From Tumidithrix helvetica (GTDB lineage: Bacteria > Cyanobacteriota > Cyanobacteriia > Pseudanabaenales > Pseudanabaenaceae): a stretch of 64,000 bases of DNA. Made by a program: the position numbers and the translations under genes. How positions within the stretch are numbered: the first letter of the stretch is position 1; every line of letters begins with the position of its first letter. Below the pieces are notes generated by a model. That model was given only the letters and a program-made list of their open reading frames with translations. It had not been told where the DNA came from and searched no databases. The DNA lies in contig NZ_CBDDRA010000004.1 in the NCBI RefSeq assembly GCF_965232925.1, positions 62,001 to 126,000 on the forward strand. Reading direction: 5' to 3'. This document shows, one piece after another, positions 23,896 through 33,765 of this stretch.

Positions 23896-24351
23896 TTACT
23901 GTAACGCCGCGCGAAGTTTGCTTAAAACTTTTTTATACTTCTCAATGCGTTGAAAATCCACTGCAGTCGGATGGGCAATGCGCCCGATATCGAGGTTATG
24001 GGTGACATCGGCAATCTTGACCCGCAAGGCGATCGGGTTCGCAATCACGCGTTCTAAGTAAGTTTCATAGGCTTCGCCTTGTATTTTGGTAATCGCCGCG
24101 ATCGCTTCTATGAGAATCTCAGGCAATCCTTCACTTCTGAGATTCTCAAATGTAAGCTCAGAATCTTCGATCGCATCATGCAGAACCGCTACGATTTTCT
24201 CCTCTAAAGAATTCACCTTATCCATTACAAACAAGGGATGATCGAGATAGGGCTTGCCTGCCTTATCCACTTGTCCCTCATGGGCTTTTGCGGCAATGGT
24301 GATCGCGCGTTGAAGCAATGATTTGTACTCTGAACTTGTCTTTGAAACCAT
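23896..24351 (-). CDS. Small HD-domain (p)ppGpp hydrolase-like protein
   Basis: A 151-residue HD-type metal-dependent phosphohydrolase. Visible motifs are AHEGQVDKAGKPYLDHPL, the HD pair in VLHDAIEDSELTFENL and VKIADVTHNLDIGR. These match the hydrolase domain of RelA/SpoT and the stand-alone Mesh1-like enzymes that degrade alarmones. There is no synthetase or regulatory domain. Substrate is inferred from the family and could be another nucleotide. Confidence 0.78.
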   Translation of the reverse strand: MVSKTSSEYKSLLQRAITIAAKAHEGQVDKAGKPYLDHPLFVMDKVNSLEEKIVAVLHDAIEDSELTFENLRSEGLPEILIEAIAAITKIQGEAYETYLERVIANPIALRVKIADVTHNLDIGRIAHPTAVDFQRIEKYKKVLSKLRAALQ

Positions 24352-24387
24352 AGATTGCTCCGATAGCGGGCTGATCGTAGAACCGAC

Positions 24388-24437
24388 AAAAACAAAAAGG
24401 AAGATTAGAGACCTATTGATTTCCCTCTAATCTTCCT
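24388..24437 (-). terminator. Terminator after fructose-bisphosphate aldolase
   Basis: On the - strand a 12-bp stem (GGAAGATTAGAG with its complement, about 24399-24437) is followed by TTTTTGTTTTTG. It lies about 75 bp past the aldolase stop. Confidence 0.8.
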
Positions 24438-24510
24438 CAAATTGTATATCTCTACGGCAGGTTTAAGTAGTCAATTCGATGGAATCAACTACTATCTGAA
24501 TCCGAGAAAT

Positions 24511-25590
24511 CTATGCATTGGCAACTTCGCGGGTGACTTGATTCAATTCGCCTTTAGCATACTTCGTGGCGTAGATAGCCAATGTTGCAGGCTTGATCTT
24601 GCTGCCGTGACCAGCGCTACCAAAAGAGATATAGCGATCGCTACATACCTTTTGAGCGTATTTGATCGATGGCTTGAGGAAGTGGCGAGGATCGAATTCA
24701 GCAGGATTTGCTGCTAGAGCTTCACGTACAGCACCTGTGATTGCCAAACGTAGGTCAGTGTCGATATTGATCTTACGAACACCGCTCTTGATACCGCGTT
24801 GAATTTCTTCAACAGGTACACCGTAGGTTTCGCGAATTGCACCACCATATTGGTTGATCAGTTGCAGCAGATCTTCAGGAACTGAGGAAGAACCATGCAT
24901 GACCAAGTGGGTGTTAGGCAAACGACGGTGAATTTCAGCAATGCGATCCATTGCCAAGATTTCGCCTGTGGGCTTGCGGGTAAATTTGTAAGCACCATGG
25001 CTAGTACCGATCGCTACGGCTAGCGCATCAACTTGGGTTTTTTCGACAAAGTCAACAGCTTGGGCTGGATCGGTCAAAAGTTGAGAATGGTCGAGTTTGC
25101 CTTCGAAACCGTGGCCATCTTCAGCTTCACCCATACCTGTTTCGAGAGAGCCTAGGCAACCGAGTTCACCTTCAACGCTGACGCCGATAGCATGGGCAAC
25201 CTTAACAACTTCACTGGTTACAGCTACGTTGTATTCATAGCTCGCAGGAGTTTTGGCATCTGCTTCGAGTGAGCCGTCCATCATTACGCTCGTAAACCCA
25301 TTACTTACTGCCGAGTAGCAAGTTGCTGCGCTATTGCCGTGATCTTGGTGCATGGCAACAGGAATGTCAGGATAGGTTTCGACCGCAGCTAAGATCAGGT
25401 GTCTCAAGAAAATATCACCTGCATAGCTACGCGCTCCACGGGAGGCTTGCAAAATTACAGGGCTGTCGGTTTCTGCCGCAGCTTGCATAATTGCCTTAAC
25501 CTGCTCCATGTTGTTGACATTATATGCAGCGATACCATATCCATTCTCAGCTGCATGATCGAGCATCTGCCGCATGGGTATAAGAGCCAT
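24511..25590 (-). CDS. fbaA: Class II fructose-bisphosphate aldolase
   Basis: Zn-dependent aldolase of the Calvin cycle and glycolysis, joining or splitting dihydroxyacetone phosphate and aldehyde-phosphates; in cyanobacteria it also makes sedoheptulose-1,7-bisphosphate. The 359-residue protein shows AAYNVNNMEQVKAIM, the metal-site HQDHG, VEGELGCLG, GTSHGAYK, HGSSSVP and RKINIDTDLR. The last four zinc and phosphate-binding elements are intact. It is monocistronic, with a terminator downstream. Confidence 0.96.
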   Translation of the reverse strand: MALIPMRQMLDHAAENGYGIAAYNVNNMEQVKAIMQAAAETDSPVILQASRGARSYAGDIFLRHLILAAVETYPDIPVAMHQDHGNSAATCYSAVSNGFTSVMMDGSLEADAKTPASYEYNVAVTSEVVKVAHAIGVSVEGELGCLGSLETGMGEAEDGHGFEGKLDHSQLLTDPAQAVDFVEKTQVDALAVAIGTSHGAYKFTRKPTGEILAMDRIAEIHRRLPNTHLVMHGSSSVPEDLLQLINQYGGAIRETYGVPVEEIQRGIKSGVRKINIDTDLRLAITGAVREALAANPAEFDPRHFLKPSIKYAQKVCSDRYISFGSAGHGSKIKPATLAIYATKYAKGELNQVTREVANA

Positions 25591-25798
25591 ATGAGATATC
25601 TCCTAAAGTTTTTTTGTAGTCGTATTGAGTTGCTTAGTCATAATCTTAAAACATTTTGAAGAAGATATGTCTTGATTAATACTTTGTCCTTTGAAGCTCA
25701 TATAGATGGTTCAATACTTGCATCGCTCTTGATATCTAATTTATAGACGCTTAAAATTCAGCCTTGCAAAACTCGACGAAAGCCCAAATATCTCTGTA

Positions 25799-27295
25799 AT
25801 GACGCTAGTAATGACTAAAGTAACGAAAAGATTGCCTTTCCTTGTGACCCGTTTCGTTCGTGCTGTAGTAGCTTGTAGTGCCTCCTTAGGAATCACTGGG
25901 TTAGCTAGTAGTGGCTTTCTCTATTTAACGAGTGTTTTAGCCAGTGAGGTTCATGCTGAGACCTTTTGTCGTATTGACCCACAGCAGATTGTCCTCAAGG
26001 CAAATTTATTGCAAGCAGCCCAACTCGGCGATCGCCAAGCTGCTGAGGACTACGAGAAAATAGTAACTGCCCATGCCAACCAGTTAAGACAATGTCGTCA
26101 GCAAAGTTGGCTCCACACGCAGGCGGTATGGATGCGCGTCTATCCCTGCGATCTGCAAGCTCGGCAACTAGATCAGGTTTTAGATAATGTCGTTAATTTT
26201 GGCTACAACCGCATTTATTTGAATGTTTTTTACGACGGACGCGTCTTACTGCCATTTGGCGATAACCCTACGGTTTGGCCCTCAGTGGTAGGTCGTCAAG
26301 CAAGTAACGCCGATCTATTCGCAAAGGTGATTGTGGGGGCGCACCGTCGCGGCATTACTGTCTATGCTTGGCTGTTTGCCATGAATTTTGGACCTAGCTA
26401 TGCTGCCAGATCCGATCGCCAGAGTGCGATCGCGCGCAATGGCTTTGGTGAAAGTAATCTGCAAGATCCGCGCAGCATACCAGAGGAGGCGAGGGTATCT
26501 CATGTATTTGTCGATCCTTACAATACTCAAGCCCGCGAAGATCTCCGCACCTTAGTTAGAGCTTTAGCACGGCGGCAACCCGATGGCATGGTGTTTGACT
26601 ACATTCGCTATCCGCAACGCAGTGGCTCGGTGGTGAATAACGTGCGCGACCTGATGATCTATGGGGATACTTCGCTGCAAAAACTGTTTGAGCTAGCCCT
26701 CAGCGGTCAGGGACAAGAGGCGATGATTGCCTACTTAAAAAATGGCAGCGTCGGCAATCTCAAAATTCCTGCTAACGTCCCTCTATGGAAACTGCCACCC
26801 CAAATGCAACCCGTTACGAGTGCTGGGGATCTAGATCGGCAACTCTGGCAACTAGTACTCGCTCACGGTCGTAAGGGTGTGGTGGAGTTTCTAAACTACG
26901 TGAGTCAACCTGCGCGTGAGGCGGGCATTTCCACTGGTGCCGTATTTTTCCCCAAGGCACACCTTACCTATGGCAATGGTGTCGATCCGCGCTTGCAACC
27001 TTGGTTTGCATTCACAAATGTGGTGGAATGGGCACCCATGAGTTATGCCGCCTGCGGCAATGCTTCCTGCATTATTGATGAAATTACGCTAGTCATGGAA
27101 AAAGCTACGGGTAGCCAAACAATCTGCCCGATTTTGATGGGCTATTGGGGGCAAAGTAGTCCCGATCGCCTCGCGATCGAACAGCAGATCGCGGCGGTAC
27201 ACCAAGCCTATCCCCAACTGAGTTGCTTGAGCCATTTTGCCTATTCGTGGCTAGATTTAAACGCCGATCGCCAGCGACGAACCTGTCAGTTATAA
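25799..27295 (+). CDS. Exported family 10-like glycoside hydrolase
   Basis: A 498-residue protein with an N-terminal export signal or anchor (about 12-50, hydrophobic stretch SLGITGLASSGFLYLTSVLA). The rest is a TIM-barrel of the GHL10/DUF187 type: WMRVYPCDLQARQLDQVLDNVVNFGYNRIYLNVFYDG, then GITVYAWLFAMNFGP, HVFVDPYNTQAREDLRTLVRAL, GMVFDYIRYPQR and VEWAPMSYA. The FDYIRYP segment is characteristic. Natural substrate is unknown; envelope polysaccharide is a reasonable guess. Confidence 0.8.
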   Translation: MTLVMTKVTKRLPFLVTRFVRAVVACSASLGITGLASSGFLYLTSVLASEVHAETFCRIDPQQIVLKANLLQAAQLGDRQAAEDYEKIVTAHANQLRQCRQQSWLHTQAVWMRVYPCDLQARQLDQVLDNVVNFGYNRIYLNVFYDGRVLLPFGDNPTVWPSVVGRQASNADLFAKVIVGAHRRGITVYAWLFAMNFGPSYAARSDRQSAIARNGFGESNLQDPRSIPEEARVSHVFVDPYNTQAREDLRTLVRALARRQPDGMVFDYIRYPQRSGSVVNNVRDLMIYGDTSLQKLFELALSGQGQEAMIAYLKNGSVGNLKIPANVPLWKLPPQMQPVTSAGDLDRQLWQLVLAHGRKGVVEFLNYVSQPAREAGISTGAVFFPKAHLTYGNGVDPRLQPWFAFTNVVEWAPMSYAACGNASCIIDEITLVMEKATGSQTICPILMGYWGQSSPDRLAIEQQIAAVHQAYPQLSCLSHFAYSWLDLNADRQRRTCQL

Positions 27296-27476
27296 TGGAG
27301 GATTCAGCCAATTATAAAAAAATCTAGCTTGCACCTAATTCCCTTATTTCCTTAGAGCAGAATCCTTAGCGTGTTGTGGGTGGGAACTTGGTAAGCAATT
27401 ATCAAGAAGAATTTGGGTAAAATTAGGGTTAAGGGGGTTAAGATAGATTAACAATTGGCAACTGTAGAGATATTTT

Positions 27477-28175
27477 ATGGTAGCTCACACTCAGCCACAA
27501 CTAAAGTCCATGTCTACGCAAGGATTGAGACAGATTTTTGCGTCCGTCGATCTATATAGCTGTCCAAATTCGCTTAATTTTCACTTACACACGGTTCATT
27601 CTGACGGCAAGATGCAGCCAGAAGATCTGATTGAACAAGCGATCGCGCTGCAACTAACCCATCTAGCCATCACCGATCACCACTCCATTGCTGGCTATCA
27701 TGTTGCGCAAAGGTTTCTCAAAAACCATACCGAAGTAAATGAACATTCAGGCGTCGCGCTGCCACATCTGTGGACGGGGGTAGAAGTTAATGCCAGCCTT
27801 TTGTTTACTGAGGTGCATATTCTAGGCTACAACTTCGATCCCAACCATACTGTGATGCAACCATACCTGCAAAGTCACACCACCGCTGGCATCGATTACC
27901 AAGCCATTAATGTAATTCAAGCACTTCATCGTGCTGGGGGCTTAGCGGTTTTGGCGCACCCTGCTCGCTATCGCCGCACACCTGAGGAACTCATTCCAGC
28001 CGCCGCTGCCCTGGGGATTGATGCCGTAGAGACTTTCTATGGTTATGACAACAACGATCCTTGGCGACCTAGCCCCAAGCAAACAGAGCAGATTTATGCC
28101 CTAGTCGAGCATCACGGCTTGCTGCACACCTGCGGCACAGACTCCCATGGCTATAAAATCAGCAGGCGACTTTAA
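27477..28175 (+). CDS. PHP-domain phosphoesterase
   Basis: A 232-residue metal-dependent phosphoesterase of the polymerase-and-histidinol-phosphatase family. The metal-binding motifs are in order: FHLHTVHSDG, ITDHHS, GVEVN, LAHPARYR and CGTDSHG. This set resembles the YciV/TrpH (RNase AM) group acting on nucleotides or RNA 5' ends. The protein is slightly shorter than typical members (about 280) because it stops soon after the last motif; it may be complete. Confidence 0.85.
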   Translation: MVAHTQPQLKSMSTQGLRQIFASVDLYSCPNSLNFHLHTVHSDGKMQPEDLIEQAIALQLTHLAITDHHSIAGYHVAQRFLKNHTEVNEHSGVALPHLWTGVEVNASLLFTEVHILGYNFDPNHTVMQPYLQSHTTAGIDYQAINVIQALHRAGGLAVLAHPARYRRTPEELIPAAAALGIDAVETFYGYDNNDPWRPSPKQTEQIYALVEHHGLLHTCGTDSHGYKISRRL

Positions 28176-28358
28176 AAACAACGCCACAAGCTACCTCCAC
28201 AACTGGTGGATTTTCAAATTGAACTTGAAAAGGTTTTTTTAGGTCTGCCACGTCTTTCAACTATGCTCTAATTTTTGCTAATTACCAAGTTTTTGATAAT
28301 CGTATAAATTAACAAGGGTCACTTCAATATACCAATCTAAAGTGCCCAAAATACTCAA

Positions 28359-28940
28359 TTAACCAAAACCAACATCCTCGAAGATTGCACCTCTGGTAAT
28401 TAAATCTTGCTTTAGAACTTTAGAGATACCTAAATTGGAGCGAAAAATTGAATTTTTTACGATCGCACCACTGAGGTTAGCATCACTCAGATCGGCTCCA
28501 CTGAAGTTAGCGCCACTGAGGTTGGCTTTACTGAGATTGGCTCCACTGAGGTTGGCTCGATAGAGGTTGTCTTCTCTCAGATCGGCTCTCATCAGATTAT
28601 CACCCATCAGGTTCGCGTCTCTGAGGTCGGCTCTCATCAGATTAGCTCTCATTAGGTTGGCTCCCTTAAGATTCGCTTTACTCAGGTCGGCTAAACTCAG
28701 GTCAGCTTCACAAAGATTGGCTTTACTGAGGTTGGCATTATTGAGGCTGGCTTCGCTTAGGTTAGCTTTAAAGAGATCGGCTGCACTGAGATCGGTGTCA
28801 CTGAGGTCAGCTAAACTCAGGTCGGCTAAACTAAAGTCGGTTGCACTGAGGTTAGCGGCTTTTGCCGTAAAACGTTGACCATTTTTACCCGCTGTGCGTA
28901 ACCATAGCCTGTGTTGTTCTAGCTTTTGTGCGGAGTCCAT
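28359..28940 (-). CDS. Pentapeptide repeat protein
   Basis: Protein of 193 residues built mostly of A(D/N)LSx pentapeptides, about 25 copies in a row, which fold into a right-handed quadrilateral beta-helix. I place the start at 28940 (MDSAQKLEQHRLW) because a perfect AAGGAGG lies 10 bases upstream; the frame is open further but without support. The C-terminus leaves the repeat with NLGISKVLKQDL. Such proteins are very common in cyanobacteria and their roles are mostly unknown. A fragment of a paralogue lies just upstream. Confidence 0.85.
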   Translation of the reverse strand: MDSAQKLEQHRLWLRTAGKNGQRFTAKAANLSATDFSLADLSLADLSDTDLSAADLFKANLSEASLNNANLSKANLCEADLSLADLSKANLKGANLMRANLMRADLRDANLMGDNLMRADLREDNLYRANLSGANLSKANLSGANFSGADLSDANLSGAIVKNSIFRSNLGISKVLKQDLITRGAIFEDVGFG

Positions 28941-29019
28941 CAGCAAATAGCCTCCTTTTCCAATAACTACTACTATTCTCTGAGAAACTTTGCCAAATTT
29001 AACAACTGTTGCATAAACT

Positions 29020-29125
29020 TTACTTGCTAATATTTGTTTGGGAATCGTCTTCAAAATTCTCAAAAATTGTACCTCTGGCAATTAAATCTCGTTTGAGAAT
29101 TTCAGAAATACCAAAATTAGGTCAA
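29020..29125 (-). pseudogene. Remnant of a second pentapeptide-repeat gene
   Basis: The - strand here encodes NFGISEILKRDLIARG and a short end, closely matching the C-terminus NLGISKVLKQDLITRG of the pentapeptide gene at 28359. No start or repeat body is attached. It is therefore a left-over 3' end of a duplicated or recombined copy. Confidence 0.65.
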
Positions 29126-29344
29126 AAAAGACAACTTTGATTGGTTTGGGATGTAAGCAAACCTGATGACAATCAAAAGGGATTCATTGTTGAATCGAAG
29201 CGAGGGGTCTTAGAACGCAACGAAGAATCCTGCGATCGCTTGTGGCAATGCATCATCGATAATCCATTCGCGAATAGGGGTATCACGGCGTGATAGAGTG
29301 ACTGGGCGCGAACGCACATAACACCGCAAACCCCAGAGGGAAAT

Positions 29345-29740
29345 ATGAATTGGATTGCCGCTAAGATCAAGTGGATTATGCTTCTATCTGGTGCGATCAC
29401 TTGCACGATGGTCTATGCTGCGATCGCGCCACAGGCAGCTCTGCAATCCATGTTTGGACAGACGCTAGAGGGTTCACTCGCCGAGATCGTCGTTCGCAAT
29501 TGGGGTGCGTTGATTACCCTCGTGGGAGCGATGCTGATCTACGGTGCGTACAACTCTTCAAGCCGTACTCTGATTCTGACCGTCGCTGTGGTCAGCAAAT
29601 TGATCTTCATTGGTCTAGTACTTACCCATGGCAGGCAATATCTCGGACATGTGGGCATTGCGATCGCAATCGATCTGTTGATAGTGGTACTGTTTAGCAT
29701 CCACCTCATCGGTGTGCGCCCTAGTCAAGTTGACGCCTAA
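29345..29740 (+). CDS. Small integral membrane protein, unknown function
   Basis: A 131-residue protein with four hydrophobic helices (about 9-28, 50-67, 73-92 and 100-122). AGAGGGA precedes the ATG at a suitable distance. I do not recognise a family with confidence; it resembles in size and layout the DUF4345-type membrane proteins. It is followed 90 bp later by moeA, but nothing else ties the two together. Confidence 0.65.
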   Translation: MNWIAAKIKWIMLLSGAITCTMVYAAIAPQAALQSMFGQTLEGSLAEIVVRNWGALITLVGAMLIYGAYNSSSRTLILTVAVVSKLIFIGLVLTHGRQYLGHVGIAIAIDLLIVVLFSIHLIGVRPSQVDA

Positions 29741-29830
29741 ATTTTGCAGTAATGAATTAATCGTGCGGTTATTGAGTCTGGATCTTGAATATGTAATGAT
29801 TTGACATCCTAAGCCGCAACCTACCGAATT

Positions 29831-31090
29831 ATGCATTCTGTCTCTAGTGCCGAATCTACGATTTTAAATCTCATCCAGCCCTTTGATGCGGAGACCAATC
29901 GCGAACAGATCGAACTCATCCAAGCCTTAGGGCGAATTTTGGCAGAAGATATTAAAAGCGAACTTGACTTTCCCCATTGGGATAACTCAGCAATGGATGG
30001 CTATGCCTTTCGCCATACCGATTTAGAGGAAGTTGGAAAACTCGCGATCGCTTCCCAAGACATTCCTGCGGGGGCAACCATAGCACAGCCATTGGCAAAG
30101 GGAGAATGCATTCGCATCTTTACTGGTGGAATGCTGCCAGAGGGAGCAGACACAGTAGTGATGCAAGAAGATGTGGAGGTTATTGGGGAGTATCTCCAGT
30201 TAAAAGCACCAATTGCGAAAGGCGAATATGTGCGACATCAAGGGGAATTCTACCGATCGGGCGCGACGCTTTTAACCAAGGGAACAAAACTCACTGCCAC
30301 AGATATAGGGGCTTTAGCAGCGGCTCGTTGTCAGACTGTATCGGTTTATCGTCTGCCTAAGGTGGCAATTTTTTCTACAGGCAATGAGTTAGTTAGTCTA
30401 GCGAGTAGGGAACCGCTTAAGTTAGGTGAGATTGTCGATTCCAATCAATACGCATTGGCAGCACTAGTAACGCAATCAGGGGGAATTCCTTTGCTAATGG
30501 GAGCAGTTCCCGATCGCCAAGAATCCTTAAGGTCAGCCATTGAAACCGCGATCGCTTCCGCAGATCTCATTATTTCTTCGGGTGGGGTATCTGTAGGTGA
30601 CTACGATTATATCGAGCGCATTTTGGCAGAAATGGAAGCCGAGATACATGTTCAATCTGTGGGGATTAAACCGGGGAAGCCACTGACGGTTGCAACTTTC
30701 TCTTCTTGTCTGGATTCTTCTCTAACTGCTTCTGACACAAAGCATCCTCAACTTTATTTTGGCGTTCCAGGAAATCCTGTCTCGGCAATGGTGAGTTTTT
30801 GGCGATTTATTCGGGGTGCGATCGCGAAACTAGGCGGCAGCGATGCTTCCAGTTGGTATCCCCAATTTATCCTCGCGCAGACTACTAAAGACCTACATGC
30901 CCAAGGCAGGAGAGAAACCTATCTTTGGGGGCACTTAACGCAGGATGCGGGTCGAGCCATCTTTCAACCCGTCGAGAATTACAGTTCGGGCAACTTAATT
31001 AGCGTTACAGGCACCAATGCTTTGGCTGTTTTGAAAGTTAACCAGACCTATGTACCTGAAGGAGAAGTCGTTTTGGTCATGCTTGTTTAG
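29831..31090 (+). CDS. moeA: Molybdopterin molybdenumtransferase MoeA
   Basis: Inserts molybdate into adenylylated molybdopterin in the last step of molybdenum cofactor synthesis. The 419-residue protein has the expected motifs: DNSAMDGYAFR, FTGGMLPEGADTVVMQED, STGNELV, IVDSNQYALAALV, SSGGVSVGDYD and FGVPGNPVSAMVSFWRF. Length and domain order are normal. It could serve nitrate reductase; the next gene is the NtcA-controlled glnN. Confidence 0.95.
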   Translation: MHSVSSAESTILNLIQPFDAETNREQIELIQALGRILAEDIKSELDFPHWDNSAMDGYAFRHTDLEEVGKLAIASQDIPAGATIAQPLAKGECIRIFTGGMLPEGADTVVMQEDVEVIGEYLQLKAPIAKGEYVRHQGEFYRSGATLLTKGTKLTATDIGALAAARCQTVSVYRLPKVAIFSTGNELVSLASREPLKLGEIVDSNQYALAALVTQSGGIPLLMGAVPDRQESLRSAIETAIASADLIISSGGVSVGDYDYIERILAEMEAEIHVQSVGIKPGKPLTVATFSSCLDSSLTASDTKHPQLYFGVPGNPVSAMVSFWRFIRGAIAKLGGSDASSWYPQFILAQTTKDLHAQGRRETYLWGHLTQDAGRAIFQPVENYSSGNLISVTGTNALAVLKVNQTYVPEGEVVLVMLV

Positions 31091-31307
31091 ACAACTGCCA
31101 GTAGACAAAATATCTGATGCCAGCCTAATCGGTCTAAGGGCGATCTCAGGGGAATTAACCATGCAGTAGAAGGTGTAGACTTTCTGGCTATTCTTCAGGA
31201 TGCGATATATTCGGTTAGTAACCATGTTCGTAGCGATCGCCACTTCAATGAAGGCTTGAAATTACTGCCAGTTTTGTCAGCTATTCCTCACCTAAGGTGC
31301 AGATGTT
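31091..31307. other. Spacer between moeA and the glnN promoter
   Basis: No gene or hairpin is visible. The stretch ends at the NtcA-type promoter of glnN. Confidence 0.4.
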
Positions 31308-31349
31308 GTATATATCCATACGATTGCGATTTCAAGGGGAAAGTAGGAT
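31308..31349 (+). promoter_or_regulatory. NtcA-activated promoter of glnN
   Basis: GTA (31308-31310), eight bases, TAC (31319-31321), then exactly 22 bases to TAGGAT (31344-31349), which fits the TAN3T -10 box. GTAN8TAC-N22-TAN3T is the canonical class II NtcA promoter. It lies 61 bp before the glnN ATG. Confidence 0.85.
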
Positions 31350-31410
31350 GACAAAGATTTGAAAACCTTGGCATATTTTTCTGCCAGTCTTTACGAGGAA
31401 ATAATTAATT

Positions 31411-33585
31411 ATGAGTGGGAATGAGTCGCGGCTCCAAGCTATTTATCAAATCACCAATCGAGAGCCCATCCCCCCTAAAGCTCCCAAACGATTGGAAGAA
31501 ATGTGGGCTACGGATGTATTTAGTCTGAGTAAGATGCAATCCTGTCTTCCCAAAGAGGTGTTTAAATCTGTAAAGAAAACAATTCAAACGGGTGATAAGT
31601 TGGATGCCACTGTAGCGGATGTGGTGGCGATCGCTATGAAAGACTGGGCGATCGCCAAAGGGGCGTTGTACTACTCTCACGTATTTTACCCACTCACCAA
31701 CGCTACTGCTGAAAAGCATGACGGGTTTATCTCGGTACAGGGAGATGGCTCGGTGATTTCTGAATTTGCTGGGAAAGTCTTGGTACAGGGCGAACCAGAT
31801 GGATCGTCTTTCCCCAATGGTGGCATTCGTTCTACCTTTGAAGCCAGAGGCTATACAGCTTGGGATGTCACGAGTCCAGCCTATGTAATGGAAACGGATA
31901 ACGGCATCACCCTATGCATTCCCACCGTCTTTATCTCTTGGACAGGAGAAGCTCTCGATAAGAAAACACCGCTTTTACGCTCGATCGCAGCGATGAATAA
32001 AGCTGCCACCAAGGTATTAAAGCTGTTAGGACATACTAATGTCGCTCCTGTGAACTCCAGTTGTGGAGCCGAGCAAGAATACTTTCTGATCGATGCCAAT
32101 TTTGCCAATAGCCGTCCCGATCTATTGTTGGCAGGCAGAACCCTATTTGGTAAGCCCGCCGCCAAGGGGCAGCAATTTGACGATCACTATTTTGGTGCAA
32201 TTCCAGAGCGCGTTCAAGTTTTCATGCAAGACGTGGAAGAGCGCATGTACAGACTGGGAATTCCTGCCAAAACCAGACATAACGAAGTTGCTCCCGGACA
32301 GTTCGAGCTTGCACCATTTTTTGAAGCTGCCAACGTAGCCTCCGACCACCAACAACTCACGATGACGATCCTGCGTCATACGGCTAAAAAACATGGCTTT
32401 ATCTGTCTGCTGCACGAAAAGCCCTTTGCTGGCATTAATGGCTCTGGGAAACATGTCAACTGGTCGGTGGGTAATGCTACCCAAGGCAACCTGTTAGATC
32501 CCGGTGACGACCCCCACTCCAATGCCCAATTTTTGGTCTTTTGCGGTGCGGTAATTCGTGGCGTGCATAAATATGGGCCCCTCCTGCGTGCTGTCGTTGC
32601 CACCGCCAGTAACGACCACAGACTAGGAGCCAATGAAGCGCCACCTGCGATTATCTCTGTCTATCTGGGTTCTCAACTAGAAGATGTGTTCGAGCAAATT
32701 AGCAAGGGCGATGTTAAGGGTTCCAAACATAAAGGAATTATGAACCTCGGTGTCGATACTTTACCTATTTTCCCGAAAGACCCCGGCGATCGCAATCGCA
32801 CATCACCCTTTGCTTTTACTGGGAACCGTTTTGAGTTCCGTGCTGTCGGTTCTGGTCAATCAGTTTCTGGCCCATTGGTTGCCATGAATACCATCTTGGC
32901 AGATTCTTTAGATTGGATTGGCAATCGACTAGAGAGCGACCTCGCTAAGGGAACTGAACTCAACGTTGCCATTCTCACTGTACTTAAAGAAGTGATGGAC
33001 GAGCATGGTGCTGTTGTATTTGGTGGCAATGGCTACTCAGAAGAATGGCACAAAATGGCAGTAGAAGAGCGTGGCTTAGCCAATTTGCGAACCACTGCAG
33101 ATGCCCTACCTGTCTTGAAAGAAGGATACATTGAAGATCTGTTCCAAAAGACTGGTGTGCTTTCTCCAGTGGAGCTCTCCAGTCGTTTTGAAGTCTATGC
33201 CGAACAGTACCTTCTTTCCATTGAGGTAGAAGCGAAACTCGTAATCAGTATGGCAAAAACCCTGATTTACCCTGCGGCAGTGAAATACCTGACTGACTTG
33301 GCAAATGCGATCGCTTGTTTAAAAGAAGTTGGCATTGCGTTTGAAGTAGAAAGTGCTGAAAAAGTATCGACACTGCTCAAGTCGATGACGGACTCCGTCA
33401 CCAAATTAACCGAAGCTCTGGGCAAACACGATTTTGCCACACCAGAAGAACATATGCAGTACGCTGCCCATACGATTCGTCCTTTAATGGATGGCGTGCG
33501 GAAGTATGCCGATGCCCTTGAAGGTGAAGTAGCAGACGATCTGTGGCCATTGCCCACCTATCAAGAAATGCTGTTTATCAAATAG
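31411..33585 (+). CDS. glnN: Glutamine synthetase type III
   Basis: ATP-dependent synthesis of glutamine from glutamate and ammonium. The 724-residue length and motifs (GGIRSTFEARGYTAWD, SSCGAEQEYFLID, RHNEVAPGQFELAP, GKHVNWSVGN, RLGANEAPPAIIS, NRFEFRAVGS) identify the GSIII/GlnN family, distinct from the 470-residue GlnA. In cyanobacteria GlnN is the nitrogen-starvation enzyme induced by NtcA, and an NtcA promoter stands directly upstream. The start has an AGGAAA-like site. Confidence 0.96.
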   Translation: MSGNESRLQAIYQITNREPIPPKAPKRLEEMWATDVFSLSKMQSCLPKEVFKSVKKTIQTGDKLDATVADVVAIAMKDWAIAKGALYYSHVFYPLTNATAEKHDGFISVQGDGSVISEFAGKVLVQGEPDGSSFPNGGIRSTFEARGYTAWDVTSPAYVMETDNGITLCIPTVFISWTGEALDKKTPLLRSIAAMNKAATKVLKLLGHTNVAPVNSSCGAEQEYFLIDANFANSRPDLLLAGRTLFGKPAAKGQQFDDHYFGAIPERVQVFMQDVEERMYRLGIPAKTRHNEVAPGQFELAPFFEAANVASDHQQLTMTILRHTAKKHGFICLLHEKPFAGINGSGKHVNWSVGNATQGNLLDPGDDPHSNAQFLVFCGAVIRGVHKYGPLLRAVVATASNDHRLGANEAPPAIISVYLGSQLEDVFEQISKGDVKGSKHKGIMNLGVDTLPIFPKDPGDRNRTSPFAFTGNRFEFRAVGSGQSVSGPLVAMNTILADSLDWIGNRLESDLAKGTELNVAILTVLKEVMDEHGAVVFGGNGYSEEWHKMAVEERGLANLRTTADALPVLKEGYIEDLFQKTGVLSPVELSSRFEVYAEQYLLSIEVEAKLVISMAKTLIYPAAVKYLTDLANAIACLKEVGIAFEVESAEKVSTLLKSMTDSVTKLTEALGKHDFATPEEHMQYAAHTIRPLMDGVRKYADALEGEVADDLWPLPTYQEMLFIK

Positions 33586-33651
33586 CCTTGATGCCTCTTA
33601 CTTGCTAATAGTAGGAGGCGATCGCGTTATTCCTGCATCCTAAACACAAAC

Positions 33652-33683
33652 AAAAAGACCGTCCCATGAGAACGGTCTTTTTG
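33652..33683. terminator. Bidirectional terminator after glnN
   Basis: Stem AAAAAGACCGT (33652-33662) with ACGGTCTTTTT, 8-base loop. T-tracts on both strands suit the convergent genes on either side. Confidence 0.85.
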
Positions 33684-33765
33684 TTTGCTATTCTTCGTGA
33701 TAGTCCTCACTAGGATAGGACTATGACTGTACTAAGACATTCCATAGAAAACAAAGTTTTAGAGA

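Noticed and set aside
28567..28878. Repetitive + strand frame opposite the pentapeptide gene
   Set aside because: Antisense shadow of the A(D/N)LSx repeats.
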